Positions 12,701 through 26,400 of a stretch of DNA of 64,000 nt are shown here, piece after piece. This stretch comes from Larus michahellis (Eukaryota; Chordata; Aves; Charadriiformes; Laridae). The first letter of the stretch is position 1, and every line of letters begins with the position of its first letter. The position numbers were made by a program, and so were the translations under genes. The stretch covers positions 18,094,492 through 18,158,491 of the forward strand of contig NC_133897.1 of assembly GCF_964199755.1 (NCBI RefSeq), in the 5' to 3' direction. The notes beneath the pieces were generated by a model, which made no database searches, had not been told where the DNA came from, and saw only the letters and a list, made by a program, of their open reading frames with translations.

Positions 12701-15700
12701 TCAGAGACTGGAGCTTTGCTTTGGTTGCCGGCTGCCTCCTGGGGAGATAAAACACTACGGAAATGAAATATGACCTTGCACCGTTGTGGCAGAGTATTTC
12801 CAGCCCTTTCCCTTGCCCGTGTGAGTAACCCCTCCTTGCATAAGAAGCCCCCTTGAAAGGTTACCTGCATGGCAGTGCTTCGTCACAGGTGACATTGCTG
12901 CGCGCTTTTACCTAACACACATGGACCTGGAAGCTTTAACGAAGCTACTTATTTTTTCCCGAGACTTGAAGGATGTAACCAACCTATAGCGTTTGCACAG
13001 GGCATCAGGAATCCTTGAAAGTCTGAGTTTTGAGGCAAGGCTCCACTCCCTCTCCTGGCTTACCGATGTCCTTCCCACCCACTCCTGGGAAGCAAGCACA
13101 GGGAGAAGGTTGTCACCCCGGCCAGCCCGTGCCCACGCGATGGAGGTGACCCTGGAGCTGCAGCCTTACCCCTGCCCATCTCCTGCCAGGGCAGCAGAGG
13201 AACCACAGTACCTGGCCTCAAGAAACAGCTCGGTGTGGACAGAAACCCCCCCAGCATACCTCCCCATCCTTCCCCCCGATGCAGGCTTTTCCAGCAATCT
13301 GTTTTTCTCTTTTATTTTTTAATCATCTTGTCTAAAATGATTAAAGGGGGAAAGCATTCCCCAAATAAAAATATCAGCAATGTCTGAGCTTCCTTACTTT
13401 AATCTGCACGCCTCTGCCAGCTAAGACCCTCCTATTAGCACTGTGACGGTGATTTCATTAAATGAACAGCTGATTGTAGACTAATTACAGCTTCCTGGGC
13501 TGCTGTTTGGGTTTTTTTTCTTCTGTTTGTCTTAATTTCAGTTTCCACAAATGGTGGGAAGTCCCTTTTTTGTTCCTGCCTTCCTCCAGCATGGTCTGTC
13601 CGTTCCCAACCACAGACTTTTTCCCCAGTGAGGGGAGGGCTGGGTAACACTTGGGTGTAATTCCTGCCCCAGTCACGTGTGATTTGGTAAAGAATGAGTA
13701 AATGTGCCTGTAATTTCGCCTTCGTTGCCATGCGGCTGTCTACCGTCTGGATGGCGGCACCGTGATACCGTTACCTGTTTATCTCCTGGAGGTACAAGCA
13801 CTGCTGGCAAGCCCCTGCCCATCGCTGTTTATGTGCAAGGAGTTAATACCATAGCGTTACAGTGCCCCTTGGTGAAACTATAATTAGGCAACGGTTTTAT
13901 TTTACTGCTTGTGAGCACTCCCTGACAGCACAGCCACTGGGTGCTTTCCAAACTGCTACAGTTTCAGGCCCCAACCTGAAATTCTCATTTAGAGGAGGAC
14001 TTTTACGGCTGTTAATCCCTCAAGTACCTCTCCGAGGCCCTGGCTTGCACGGGGGCTGCCGGGGCACGAGGCTGGACTGGGCAGGGCTGGCAAATGCCAG
14101 GGTGAGCTTCCCTGCTCCATCGGCTGTGTGATGGCAGGACAAGGCGCCGGGGGTATACGGCGATGCTGGTGGGCTGAGCAGGCGGAATGGGGGAGGCAGG
14201 GCCCCGGCAGCAGAGGTCCAAGCAGCCCGCTGGCCCCATGAGCCGTGGGCACAGAGGTTCGGCATCCAGCAGCGTCGGTGCCGACGGGTAAGGGCTGTAG
14301 GAAAGGAGGAGAGGCTGAACAGCAACGCTCTTTTTGTCAGGGGAGCTATTTTAAACCATTTTCTTTGTGGGTAGCCCTTTTGGCTCCCAAGTCTGTCTGA
14401 GGCAGAGGTGTAGAAAATTTTGGAGGGCAGAACATCAGAGCAGCACTCCAGGAGGACAAAGACGGTCTGTCTGTGCCCGAGCGCAGCCTTTCACAGGACT
14501 AAGAGGCACACTCACACTTGCTCATCTGAGGCTGAGGGAACAAACATATCCAAGGCTTCTGTAGCTACCTCAGAGCTCCTGTTATTAAGGCATTTATTTG
14601 GGATTTTTCTTCTCCTTCCGACAGCGGACACCCTCTTCTTGCGTAATGTCCATGGAAGCCATGGAAAGCTGCATGGTCCTGGGGGATGCCAGCTCACAGG
14701 ACCCTAATAAAACAGTCCTGCCTCCTCCAAACCACTGCTTTTAGGACTACTCAGATGTCAGAGAGATGAGCAGAGTATAAGCAACTAGGGACAAAAGTTA
14801 CTGGCAAGAAGAGACTCCCTAAATCTGTTGGCTACAGTGACATGGAGGAGGAAAGGCAAGAGCAAGGCAGGGACAGACTGCAACCCCTGGGAGCAAGGAC
14901 AGCCCTGTAGTCACAGGGGTTGCATAGTCTTGGTGAAGCACCTCTGCCTCCTTACCAGGGCTCATGCCACCAGCCAGGCACCTAACAGCCCCTGGCCAGG
15001 GCCTGGAGGTCTCTCCCAGCCTGGATGAAGGGCAGGGAAGTTGTAAGGGAAGGGCAGACCTGAGACCTTGAGGGGCAGGAGGGCTGCAACCCCACAGCAC
15101 TGCCCAGGGAGCCCAGTCTCCATCTCTCAAGGGATGCCCATGCCGGTGGGATATCTGCTTCCCCATGGCCAGACCGGGCACTGTATGCACTGACAATGGG
15201 GCATGGGACCTTCACACGTGTTGTAGTCGAACTTCAGCCACAGCTGACCTCATGGCAAGCTAATTCCCAGCTTTCAGAAGCCTGCCAGATTGCGTTTCCT
15301 TTGAGCATTCACTCATAGCAGTGACTTACATTTCTGGCATATGGGCAACATGTCTGGCTGTCCCGATAAAATATGTCTATGCCTTCCCATCTTCAGCAGA
15401 GACTGAAGGCATTTCCAGCGTAAGGCAGAGCTGCAGCAACTTCTGCCTAAACTAACATTTCATTTCCTTGCTACAGCTCACTTCTATTGTCATCACTTTC
15501 ATGCCTCTAATTAACTTGCATCTGTTTCGTGTTTGAAGTTTATAACACTTGCCCACTTTGGCTACAGTAGTTTATAACCCAACGCTAAACATATGTTTAT
15601 GTTTACTGCACACTAGCTCTGAATCCTTTGACTTAGCGTTGTATCAGTTCATTATGCCATTAATAGAGAACCTCTGAGACAGGGCTGAAGCCTTTAGCGG

Positions 15701-18544
15701 CAATAAATAAGGGAATCATTTGGAGATGGTTGAAGAGAGGTGGCCAGTGAGGACATGCCTAGCCTGACGTCCAGAGGTGTTGAGCACTTGCCACCCACCC
15801 TGTAACCACTGGGATTTTTAGCACCTCCAAACATCAAACCACAACAGCTTTCAGCAAAACTGTCATGTGGATCTCAAAGAAGAGACTTAAATCCTGTGCC
15901 ATCTTGGCTCCAGAGGCCCTCAATGTCTTCTACCCACCTTTAAACTAAGTGCCCATTGACTTTGCATTAGGGCTAATGAGATCTTCAAAAGGGTTATAGA
16001 TGGCTGGGGGGGAGGGGGTGTATAACGTACCATATTACGTATATAATGTGTAGCATATTGCTAAGTAATACTTAACACCTGCCGTAGCTGTAAGGTAACA
16101 GGCTGTGTTCTGGCACCAGCTGAGGTGAATGTTAAGGTCCGGTTGGCCATTCAGACCAGTTTTACACTCATTAGCATCAGTGGAGCTACTTCTGTTTTTC
16201 ACCAGACATGATAAATCACGCCAACATCTGGGTGAAGTAAGCACACCGCCTCTTCATAGCCTGAGCCATTAAGGTGATGCCTAGATAAATGTGTTTATTT
16301 TTCATACAGATAACAGGATGCTCCTTAGAGCTAATAAGTATTTACTTTCTCTTGCACTGCTATTATCTCTCTCATTGAGAACTGTAATTAGCATCATTGA
16401 TCAGTTGTGTAGTTTGCCTTCTAATTTTTATTTTTTTTTTTTATGCTATGGTTGACTGAAACTGCAATGTGCATTATGTCAATATAGGAAAGTTATATTT
16501 GATCTCTGCCTTTATGCTGTTTGGACTGACCTACCTGGGAGCTGTGCTTAAGCTGTTCCTGTGACACACCACAATACTTTACACTGTACCTCCAATTTAA
16601 AAGGGACAACCATACATTTTCCATCCAATGGAAGTATCCCCCCTGCTCATATCATCACCAAACGCTTGAATTGGCTGCTCCCACTTCTCTCACAGTTTCC
16701 TCGTGGGGATAGACAGCCAAATCCTGAGGTTCTTGCTGAGGCAAGTTTCTGTCACCAAACCAAAAGGCAGGTGGCATGCACCTCCTGCCTGGGGACCGAG
16801 AAAAAAGGACGTTCCCCTCGCTCCCCCTCTGCACAGGCACACCGCAGGAGGTGGTTTCACACAGGGCATTTTCTGCTAGCGTCTGATCTTTTGCTGCCAA
16901 CTAGAAATGTCACAAGAGTCTTCCTCTTATTGACCATGTACAGCGAGGATTAAATAAAACCACAGCCATGACACATAAGGAAATGCCCACTTGTAGAGCC
17001 TGAGATGTGGAGATTGGTGTTGTCTTGCTGAAGTCAATGCCACAAAGCTGGTTTGCAGCAGCAGATATCTGACCGAGCATCTCCAGGACTGCCGTTCTTC
17101 CTGTTCTGGAGAAAGTATCAGTTTACATCTATCTACAGTCATCCATTTCTTTCAGATAGCAAAAGCTATACAAATAATACATTTACAATAATAAAACGTG
17201 TACAGCGAATTGGCCTGGAAAATAAAATCCTTTGCACAGCTTTTATTTTTTTTCTGGCTTCAGTACACCCAGGTAGGCGCAAGCATACACCGACAGAGGC
17301 ATGCTGAGAAGAGCCTCTGCTTTCCAAAGAGCCTCTGAGGGAAAAAGCCATCCCCAGCACGAGAGCTGTTGCAGAAGGACCTCAGCACCCTCGGAGTGCT
17401 TTTCTCTCATCCTGTTGTGTAGGAAATGCCCAGACTCTTCCCTAATTTGGCAGAAATTCAATTCACCTAGTCTCAAACCTTCAGAGAAGAATCCATTAAG
17501 CTTGCTTCCATTTGTCCTAGCAACGAATTAGTATACGGAGACATGAAGAAAATAATTTTGAATTACTTTTTCCATTATCTAGTTCTCACTTGCTGCAATT
17601 TCCCGTTGCCTAGCCTGGCTTCTTTATTCTCCTTGTGTCCAGCGCATAGCAATTATCTTGATATCTAGGAAAAAGCATTAGGTTTTAAGATCTCAGGCTC
17701 CATTTTGACAAAGGCTTTACAATCCAGAGACACTAAGGGAAGAGGATTAAACTTCCATCTGTTTGCCTTGAGGGGCAAAGTAGAGAAATCAGAGAGAGGT
17801 TTCAAAAGATGCTTGTATGATAACGTTGCACAGTCACTAGGTGGGAAAGTCTCCAGTAGGACATACCTGCTTGGTAGTCATCCCAGTCACCAACTGGGTC
17901 AGGTTCTCAAAAATTCACTTTATACAGGGCAGGCTAGAAAGATTCCTTCAGATCCCTTCCTCCAGAGTGCCTGCTTGCATCTCTAGACCTGTGCCATCTG
18001 CAGCTACAATTTTTGTGACAGAAGTGACAAGGTGGCCTGATCTTCTGCGCAGCTGAAGCACAAACTGGGAACACCAGCGCAACATCGCCCAGAGGCAGCA
18101 GGGAGATACCGCAGAGGAGCAATCCCGTCCCTTGGCAAGGGTGAACACCCCACAGCACAGCCGGGCAGGAAGAGTGGTAGGACCACCACCTGGTCCCCTG
18201 CAGCACCCCAGTCCTGGGGCCACTGTCCCCAGGGAGTGGGAGCTGCGGTGGCCTGGCCCCTGCGCCAGGCGCTGGCACTGACCTTCCCTGGGACAGAGCT
18301 GAGTGCGGCCGTGACTCATCAGCCTCCACTCCCCCACCAGTGGCTAGTGACTAATTGTATTTACTCCCATTCTTCGTGTTTTGGGGAGAACAAACATAAA
18401 CAGGCTTAGTGGTAATTGTTGCTATGTCTCTACCGTTTCCTCCTTTGGCCACGTAGGGGTTTTCCCCCACACACATGGTTTTAGAGCAGTATTTTAAGCC
18501 TTTTTTCTTATTTTTAAGAAATAGTGTGAAGATTTCTTGTCTGG
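6707..18544. other. Non-coding DNA without a recognised gene
   Basis: Unique sequence with a poly(A) tract at 7274-7290, A-rich DNA near 7505-7550, a pyrimidine tract at 10262-10310 and another A tract near 12557. The 10540-10990 stretch is AT-rich, repeat-free and has GGTAATTAC-type homeodomain cores, so it could be a conserved element. GC-rich patches (about 9580-10030 and 14000-14290) hold overlapping open frames with no recognisable protein. Confidence 0.65.
15943..15995. repeat. Possible ancient repeat relic (CCCATTGACTTT-type)
   Basis: Contains AAGTGCCCATTGACTTTG followed by CATTAGGGCTAATG and TCTTCAAAAGGG, in an order resembling an old amniote repeat that I recall from reptile genomes. 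A similar short piece, GCTGAAGTCAATGCCAC, lies at about 17027-17043. Recognition is by memory and weak. Confidence 0.22.
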
Positions 18545-18763
18545 TGGGGAAGGAAGGAAGGGAGGAAGGGAGGAAGGGAGGAAGGGAGGAAGGGAGGAAG
18601 GGAGGAAGGAAGGAAGGAAGGAAGGAAGGAAGGAAGGAAGGAAGGAAGGAAGGAAGGAAGGAAGGAAGGAAGGAAGGAAGGAAGGAAGGAAGGAAGGAAG
18701 GAAGGAAGGAAGGAAGGAAGGAAGGAAGGAAGGAAGGAAGGAAGGAAGGAAGGAAGGAAGGAA
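18545..18763. repeat. GGAA tetranucleotide microsatellite with 8-bp head region
   Basis: The first roughly 60 bp alternate GGAA and GGGA as an 8-bp unit. From about 18603 the array becomes an uninterrupted run of about 40 GGAA copies. All frames on both strands are open across it, so long low-complexity open frames (Gly-Arg-Lys-Glu or Leu-Pro-Ser-Phe) are artefacts. The strand is pure purine against pure pyrimidine. Confidence 0.97.
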
Positions 18764-19309
18764 ACTCCAAGGAGTTGTTTCTGATTTGGTGCGGACTCTA
18801 GGGGAAAGTTTCTGTAACCTGTCTGCAGAAGAGGGCTGGTCTGCTCCGGGCAGCAAGCATTGCCACAACCCAAAGCAGATTGCTTCACGGTGCCCTGGAG
18901 CCTGGAGAAGTCCCCATCATCTCTGGAAAGATCAGCTGTAAGGATAACATCTCTAAGGACATAGTCCAAAAACACAGTGCCCTTGGAAACAGGTCTTCTG
19001 GCAGGAACACCAAGCGTCTTGAAGGCTGGTCTGGAGAATCAGCTGCTATCACACATCCTTGCCTGGAAAGCACTTATGTTTGTACATACCCACACACCTA
19101 CAGTCCCTTGCACACACTTGTACCTATGCAGGTATCACAGCACATAGATATATTTAGCGGGAATGTACAGCTCATGTCTGGAATGGACCTGAAAAGTCCT
19201 TGAGGCGTGGTCTTCTCTCTACCTGGAGAACATAGAGACTGGCCAGAAGAAGAAGGGAGAAGAGCAAAGGATGAGTGTGCAGTCAACTGGACAGGGCACT
19301 TGGATAACT

Positions 19310-19405
19310 CGGGTTCTATTGAATATGCTATTAATTATATAAAAACATTATATAATTTTGAAATAAATTATATAGTACCAATATATAAATTAATTACATA
19401 ATTCC
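19310..19405. repeat. AT-rich low-complexity stretch
   Basis: Nearly 90 bp of almost pure A/T with several TTATATAA and AATTAATT palindromes, 550 bp right of the GGAA array. Likely low-melting DNA; no gene signal. Confidence 0.7.
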
Positions 19406-22400
19406 AGCCTCAGACAGAAGACTCAGATGCTTTTATTTATAAGCACACATTTTTATGTATTTTAGAATACGTATAACCCAAAGCTCAGCAAGTAGGATGA
19501 TTCCCTGAGAGACGGGTGACCTTTGGTCAAGCTTTCGCTTACGCAAAACCCAGAGGACTGTTTAGTGACAGTCACGGCAGCGAGGGTGACAGCGCCCCAA
19601 CAAGGCGACCCGACCCAGGCTGGCCCTGAGCACGGGCTGCAGCCTCAGCAGCCTGCGGTTAGGCATTTAATTCGAGGTTTAAGCTCATCTCTGTGCCCTG
19701 CCTGCAAGCCAGGCTGTTTAAGAAGCTGAAATCTTGCTGTAAGGAACCCGCTGGTGCTGGGGACCCAGCGGCTCCCACCGCCGCGCAGCCGTCTCTGGCC
19801 ACGGCTTTGCCCCTCTCCAGGAGCTGTGATCTTTGGAGGACGATGCCTGATGCAGCATCTGTGAAGCACGAAGCACCTCGAGGCCCAAACTCACCCGATC
19901 CACAGACATTATGTACGTGTAATACAGCATCACTGAAGAAATGTGTATAATGAAATTGAACCCCATAGGCTTCCTAACGCTGGCTGCAGCCGTCTCCTCG
20001 GTCCCTCGCCCAGTGCAGCCATCTGCAGGCTGGCACCAAAGCCAGTCCTTCAGCCTCCGCGCAGGTGCTGAAGGCTGGAAGCCAACCCATTCGTGCTGTA
20101 TTTCAGAGCTGGGACGGGTTCATTTGTTGCTTTTTCTATTAATTTTGTATAGCGTCCTGATAGTCCTGATAATGCTATCGCCCTCTTTACACAACGCATC
20201 ACAAGGGGCTTGCTTATGACTGCAGCTACAGGTGGGACTATTTTCAGGGAAGAAAATCGAAGCATGCTCTGATCTTCCTTTCAGCCGAAACCTTCCACTT
20301 TGGCCCAGGCAAAAACTCCCAGTGAGTGTCTCTGGCAGGACTCCACTGTCCTGTTCTGCAACCTAGTGTTTCGTGGCAATTACTCTCCAATTACTGCTAT
20401 TCAACCATATCGGCTTTTTGGAAAGCTTTTGGGGAAAAAATATCCCCAAAATCAAGGAAAAATGGGTTTAGTACCTGTAAGTCCAGGTGGGCAACTTCTA
20501 CTCAAAGGAGGAAAATGGCTGGTTGTGGAGGAAATCAGTGGGGTAAGATACTTAAGTAAAGACTGGAAACTATACCTGTATATGGTATTTCTGATACATT
20601 TTCGCTGAATCATATAGGCAGCAGATCCCTGTAATACTGCTGTTGGATGTCTATGTCAAATGATGCCGGGACACAAAGCCACCGAAAGCATCCCCAGCTG
20701 TGACGAAGCAGACACCAGGCTGTCTGTCCTGCAGCAGGGTTTTCTGCAAGAGCAGAAGACTCAGGAATCCCAATACCAGCAAAATTTGTCATATGTAATG
20801 AAATACTCTGGAAACTATTTGCGAGCAAACAGTTCCCAGGGCATTTCCTTGCTCATTAGAAATTTGCAAATTGTTAATGAACGATCAAATATTAATATGT
20901 AGATAGGGTGCAGTATCAGAAGAGATCCACTGTTTGGATAAGAGATTAGCCGTGTTCAACGGGCACCCGCTCAGTGCTGTGCTCAGGACTGTTACGTCAG
21001 GCTCATGGATTGCCATTTAAAAACAGGAAATGTCATTGAATATTTGGCCGTGCATTGAAGATTACTGGGCCATTATAATCTGCTTGCTAAGACACTGATA
21101 GGAGAGAGACGGATGCCTCCCGCATACGAGGAGACGCTCCTGGAGTACAAAGAGCTCCTGAAGCCCTCGGGGCAGCGGCTTTGCTGGCTCCAGCACACGC
21201 ACGGCCCCAAGGTGGAGCAGACTGTTTTTCTGATACCGTGTACATAACACTCCACCCAAGCCTCCCTGTGTAAATAGAAAATAAAGTTAAATTATGCCAG
21301 TAAAGAGTGGATTGCACTGGTCACCGGGAGTGCTTGTGTATGTTCAGCCATAACCTACGATAAGGTGCTCGCCAATAAAATGCCTCCTGGAGGCAGCTCT
21401 CCTGGAAGTTGCAGGATGCCAGAAGAACCACCAGCGTTTCACTTGCCCCGGTGGGGACAGCAAGGGAGGGACTGAGGAATGGGTGGGAGCCACTCGGGAC
21501 CACAGCAGTCCCCAGGGCTGAGGCGGGGGTCCTTCTCTCTTGCGGGAGAAAGGCAGGAGTGTTGTTTGCCACCAGCAGATATAAGGGGACGAAGTTCGAT
21601 TCAAAGAGGTAAACCTTTGAAAAACCTTTGAAACCTTTCTACAGACAAAACTGCCCCACAGACAGTAAAGCAGAGCCATAATCGGGACACAGATAACACA
21701 GCCTATAATGAAGGCAGAAACTACAGAACCCCACAACCAACCCATCCTGCAGCAAAGAGCTGCTGTAAAGCAGTTTTAACGCTAGTCTATAATCACAATT
21801 AGAAACGTAATGCTTTGGTATAGGATGTTTTTAAGAACAAAAACTTGAGGCAAGTTTCATTAGGACTGTGATAAATAAAAAAGTCTGAGCAGGGCACAAA
21901 TTTGGTGCATTTCTTACAATCAAAAAGAAATTCCTATTTCTGTCATCCACTGGTGCGGAAAAAAGTGTTGTCAGCTTCTGATATAAAAGCTACAGGAAAA
22001 CTCACTTCCAAGAGAGTTGGTTTTACACTTTTTATTTATGAAGAGGGAGTCCCCGGCCTTGGACCTGTCCCATCCCGAGGTGAGGCTGCTCGCCAGTGGA
22101 GGCTGGCAGGGGCCGGCTCCACTCGCCCACCCGGAAGCCCGTGGTGGGGCGACCACACTCCCACCCTCCCTCCCACCGGCGAGCAGGCGGGTGGAATTGG
22201 GTTTGAAGAAATATAGCTGTGGCTGTCCCTTACAGTCCTCCTAAGGGGAAAAAAAAATGAAATAAGGGAAAGGTTACTGCAGACTGATAACAGCGAGGGA
22301 GGCTGGGCACGGTACCTGTTGCCAGGGAGAGTTTGCTCCAGTGCGGGCAGGGCCCCCTGTGCCTCCGGATGATGGGGAGAGGTCGGGAAAAGGCATCCTG

Positions 22401-23328
22401 TGGGGGGAGGCAGACAGAGAGGAGCAGCGCCGCTGGATGAGGAGCTGAGGAGAGATTGCAGACAGCCCGGCCGGGGGCCCAGGTGGTCAGGGAGGGAGAT
22501 CTGAGGAGGGGGGTTTCGTGGGAGAAACCATTGAACACGTTCATGCAATTAAAACTTTGGTCTTCGTGCAAGCGCGTGAAGGAAGTGAATTATGGCTTGG
22601 TGGCTTTTGAGAGCTGCCCTTTTGCAGGCTTAGCACTTATGTTGTGACTTCTCGCGTGCAAAATAATAAAAGGCTGTAGATGATGGAAACTTTTTGTGGA
22701 GAGAAATGGAAAAGAGCAATGCCGCCAGCAGCTGAGACTGCAGCAGGAACATCCGCGCTTCTGCCCTTGCTGCTTTACGCTGCTCTCGCTTGCGCCATGA
22801 GCACACCCGGGAGAGAGTGCAGGGCTGGAGGGGCGGGAGGGTGGAAACACATCACCCCACCGGCTGGAGATCTGTCGCATAAAGCCACGGCTTGGCCTGG
22901 GGCTCACGAGCCAGTGCCCATAGGCACAGGACAGGGATGGTGCAGCTTTACCATAGGGAATTGCTTTGGGTTTGGGAAACTAAACCAGGTATGACTACAA
23001 AACCTTGAAAACGTGCCCCATCCCGAGCACAGCCTCAGCAGCCAGCAGAGCCGGGCACCCCAGCAGCACAGCCCTCCTTCCCTCCCCACGCCGCCTGCGG
23101 GAAAACCGGCTGCAGCCCAGGACAAGGCTCCTGAGCCGGGTGAGGGGCTGCCCCTGATGAACACACATCCATGCTTATCTGCACCCCGAATCCTGCCCAA
23201 CGTGGGCCTTCGCTCCCCCCATCGCCGCCCCTAGCCAGGGCAGCCGGGACACCACCATGGGGAAAACACCAATCCCATGGCCACCAGTAGCGTGATTGAG
23301 CACTGGCTTGGTGGCATTAACTCTTGAA

Positions 23329-23466
23329 CCCCCCCCCACCAGACAAAGCAAAGGCCCTGGCAGAGGGCACCCCCCCAAATGGTGTTGCAGCCCCCCAGCA
23401 ACGGGCCCGCTGCGACGGCAGGTGCCCCTCAGCAAAGCCCCACCGCTGCCGTGAAAAAAACCCCCC
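23329..23466. repeat. Cluster of long C tracts
   Basis: Runs of 9 C (23329-23337), 7 C (23370-23376), 6 C (23391-23396) and 6 C (23461-23466) in 140 bp. Loops between runs exceed 7 nt, so a canonical quadruplex is not predicted on the minus strand. Non-coding. Confidence 0.75.
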
Positions 23467-26400
23467 TGGGATCAGGGTGAATTATGCACATCCTTAAGTA
23501 TTTGCAGGATAGAGGCCTTAGTTCACTGGGTTAAAATACCAGAACAATATAAAACACCTCTGCCTCTGGAACCCACTGCACTTCATAAAAATCCTTGGGA
23601 CCCTGCTGGAGCTAAGCCATTGTTGATAGCCATAAAAAATAGGTTAATAAATCTTCTTCCACTGATGAAATAGCTACTTCACAGCCAGAACTAAACAAAT
23701 CGAGCATTTCAAAGCAACCTGCTTGCCACCAGCCCTGATTTGCACACCAATACGAGCATCCCCACCGCCCAGCCTGGGCAGGACCCTGAGCCCGCACTGT
23801 CCCTCCCTCCCCACTGTCACAGCCAAGTGCCAGCAGGAGATTTACTGCCCCAATATTTTCCTCCCGAGTGACGGGAAGGGGATTTACCTCTGCAACCGCA
23901 GACCGTTGGGGTGAAACCATCCCAAAACCAGAGACCAACCAGGCAGCCGCGCTGGCTACCCACACCGACACTGCCGGGCTGGTGGTCCCCCGCCAGCCGG
24001 AGCCGCTGTTGCAGACAGCCACTGAAAGTTCATCATGATGCCACTTTTACCTCTTTTTTTTGGTTGCCCCCCTTTTAGAAATGGAAATGTAGTAAAAGAA
24101 AGGCAAACCCTCATCCCCCTGCTGCTCCACAGACGTTATCTTGAAAATTTAATCTAATAGGTAAAAAAGCAATTAAAGAAGAGGCTCCGTTCTTAACAAG
24201 CTGTCTCAAGTCATTGTTTTTTAAATGGGGCTGATGATAGCCAAGGGGAGGGAAAGAGTACATTTCGCTAGCTTTTCCCAACTGCACAGCCACTGATGTG
24301 TTATAATAGTGTGATAACTAGAAAGAGGAAAAAATACTTTAACATTTCAGTCTTAATAAAAACTTCTTAAAAAAGAAGGTCTCACCCTAAATTCATGCCA
24401 GTGCCTTCTTTTGCAAAGCCAGGGCTGACTTGTTCTCTTCCCTCCTGCCTACACGGAGAAGAGCAGGGCTGGGCTGTGGGGCAGGACCCATTTCCAGGCA
24501 GAAAGAGTCAGTAAAAAGTTGCATCTAAATATTGACGTTTCAACAGAACGCACTATTTGCTTAACCAGATGTTATGTATTTGCCTAGAGAATCACACTGG
24601 GGGGGGAAAAAAGCACATTTTTAGGTCCTTTTAGCAACAATGAATCACTTGGAAGCAGCGATGAGCAAATCCTAAATTTTTCAAAGCCACTTGATTTGGG
24701 GCTCAGATTTCCTGATAACTGCTAGGATTTGGGTTTCCGAGACAGGTGTTTGGCATTTCTAACTCCCTGCTCCCTTTAGGAGACATCCATCCGAGCATTT
24801 AAACTCCTACGGTCTTGAAAGTTCAAGTCAAGGTGGTTTTTGTTTTGCTTTTCCCCCTGAAGGTCAGCTCAGGATTGAATCCTTTTGTCAAGGTTGGCTG
24901 GAGAGCAGGAGGCTCTGTTAATCTGCAGGCACCGCGGCTCCCTCCTGGCTTCCTTCCCTTGCAGTTTGTTTTGCTTCAGGATTCACCCCCTGGGATTGTA
25001 AAGGCTGCAGACGAGGGTTAGAGGTGAAACAAAGAAAAAGAGGTTGGTTGTTTATTTAGAGGGAGCCAGAATTCATAATGTTGGAGACACTGGGCCCCTC
25101 CCAGGAGATAACCGTAATTTTACAGCACCTCTACACAACTTTTTTTTTTTTTTTCCTCCAGAAATAAAATACAGTGACAGATCCAAACTAACATTTACCC
25201 AAGTAACTCCTAGAACCAAAACAAGAATGAGTTTTTTCCTGCAAAGTGACCAGCCACTGGAACAAAACAAACATGCCTCCATTGATCTCCACGTGGGAAA
25301 GCATCTGAAAAAAGAAATACAGACAACTTTGCCTCTTTCAGAGACCACCTCCTTTCATTCATTCAACTTGTGCCTTACTATGGAGGTCTTTTTTTTGACC
25401 ATGGATCTTTTTCCCTTGGGAGATAATCTTCTTATCCCACTCCCTTTCAACGAGAAGGCCAAATTTTGCTTTCATTTATTGGCTGCAGAACCCCGCTGGC
25501 CGGCAGCTAAAAGGAACACCCCATCCCACGCGGCCAGCCTGGCGCTACATTTGCCCTGTTCATACCTTGAAAAAACTTGCTTTTTCCCCAGGCTTTTCTG
25601 GGTGTTTGCCCTCCAGGGCAGCATCCGCTTGCAATGAGATGGGTGGATTTACAGCAGAGCAAGGGGTTGTGCAACAACAACAAAAACTGGATTCCAGGGT
25701 GCTGATAAGAGAAGGTAAACCTTCCTTGCGACCGGAGCCCGGCCACTCACCCGGCCGCTAATCCGGGGTGAATCTGCTGGCGTCAGTGGCTTTACGCTAA
25801 ACACACACTGGGGTGAAAAATGAGAGTGGGAGCCCAGCCCCGGCAGCCCAGCCCCAGCACGCCGCTACCAGAAGCGGCTGCTCACTTTCAAGCTCTCGGC
25901 ACAGCCTGTAATCACCCAATATTGAAACCAGATTTACAAGCTCTTTAGAGGAGGAGAAGTTTGTGATTTCCAAAGCAGACGCATTCGGTATTTCAGAAAA
26001 AGGTCAAGCCCCCTGTGGAGTAAAGGGGTTTTAATAGAATCAGTTCAGCGGGAGTTAAGAGGAGACATACCAACCCAGCGGCTCTCAACGCTGGGAGAAG
26101 CAGAGACATAAGAAAAACCACAACCATTATTGTTTTGAGGAAAGAATCAGGGAGAGAGAGAGGCATGGGAGAAGCTAAATTACATCTTGGACGTTTGATT
26201 TCATTTATTCTGATCCTGGGGACTTTTTCAGTTAGACATAGAGAGGGTCGTCCTTCTTACGCTGCAGGGCTTGCAGCGGTTTCAAAGAAAGGAGTGTTTG
26301 TTATGGTCTGCAGAGGAAATCTGAGAGCGCGCAGCACAATGACAAATCCAGGCTCCTCAGTCAAACACATTTTAAAAGGATAGCCATCGCTACTGTCTCA

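Noticed and set aside
16007..16020. G-rich tract considered as a quadruplex
   Set aside because: Only two clear G runs separated by one A plus a short tail, so the four-run pattern is doubtful.
18351..18975. Several long open frames of Leu-Pro-Ser-Phe or Gly-Arg-Lys-Glu repeats
   Set aside because: Every frame of a GGAA microsatellite is open; these are not proteins.
21586..21596. Box-B-like GTTCGATTC
   Set aside because: No box A lies at tRNA spacing upstream and no arms pair, so a tRNA gene is not supported.
21344..21745. Minus-strand open frame beginning with a strongly hydrophobic helix-like segment and a CTGCAG acceptor-like site before it
   Set aside because: The hydrophobic part is only about 30 residues and the rest is unlike any protein I know. 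There is no partner exon or conserved motif, so chance is the simpler reading.
25044..25637. 197-codon plus-strand open frame
   Set aside because: Includes a poly(T)-encoded Phe run, has no recognisable domain, and shows no splice or promoter context.
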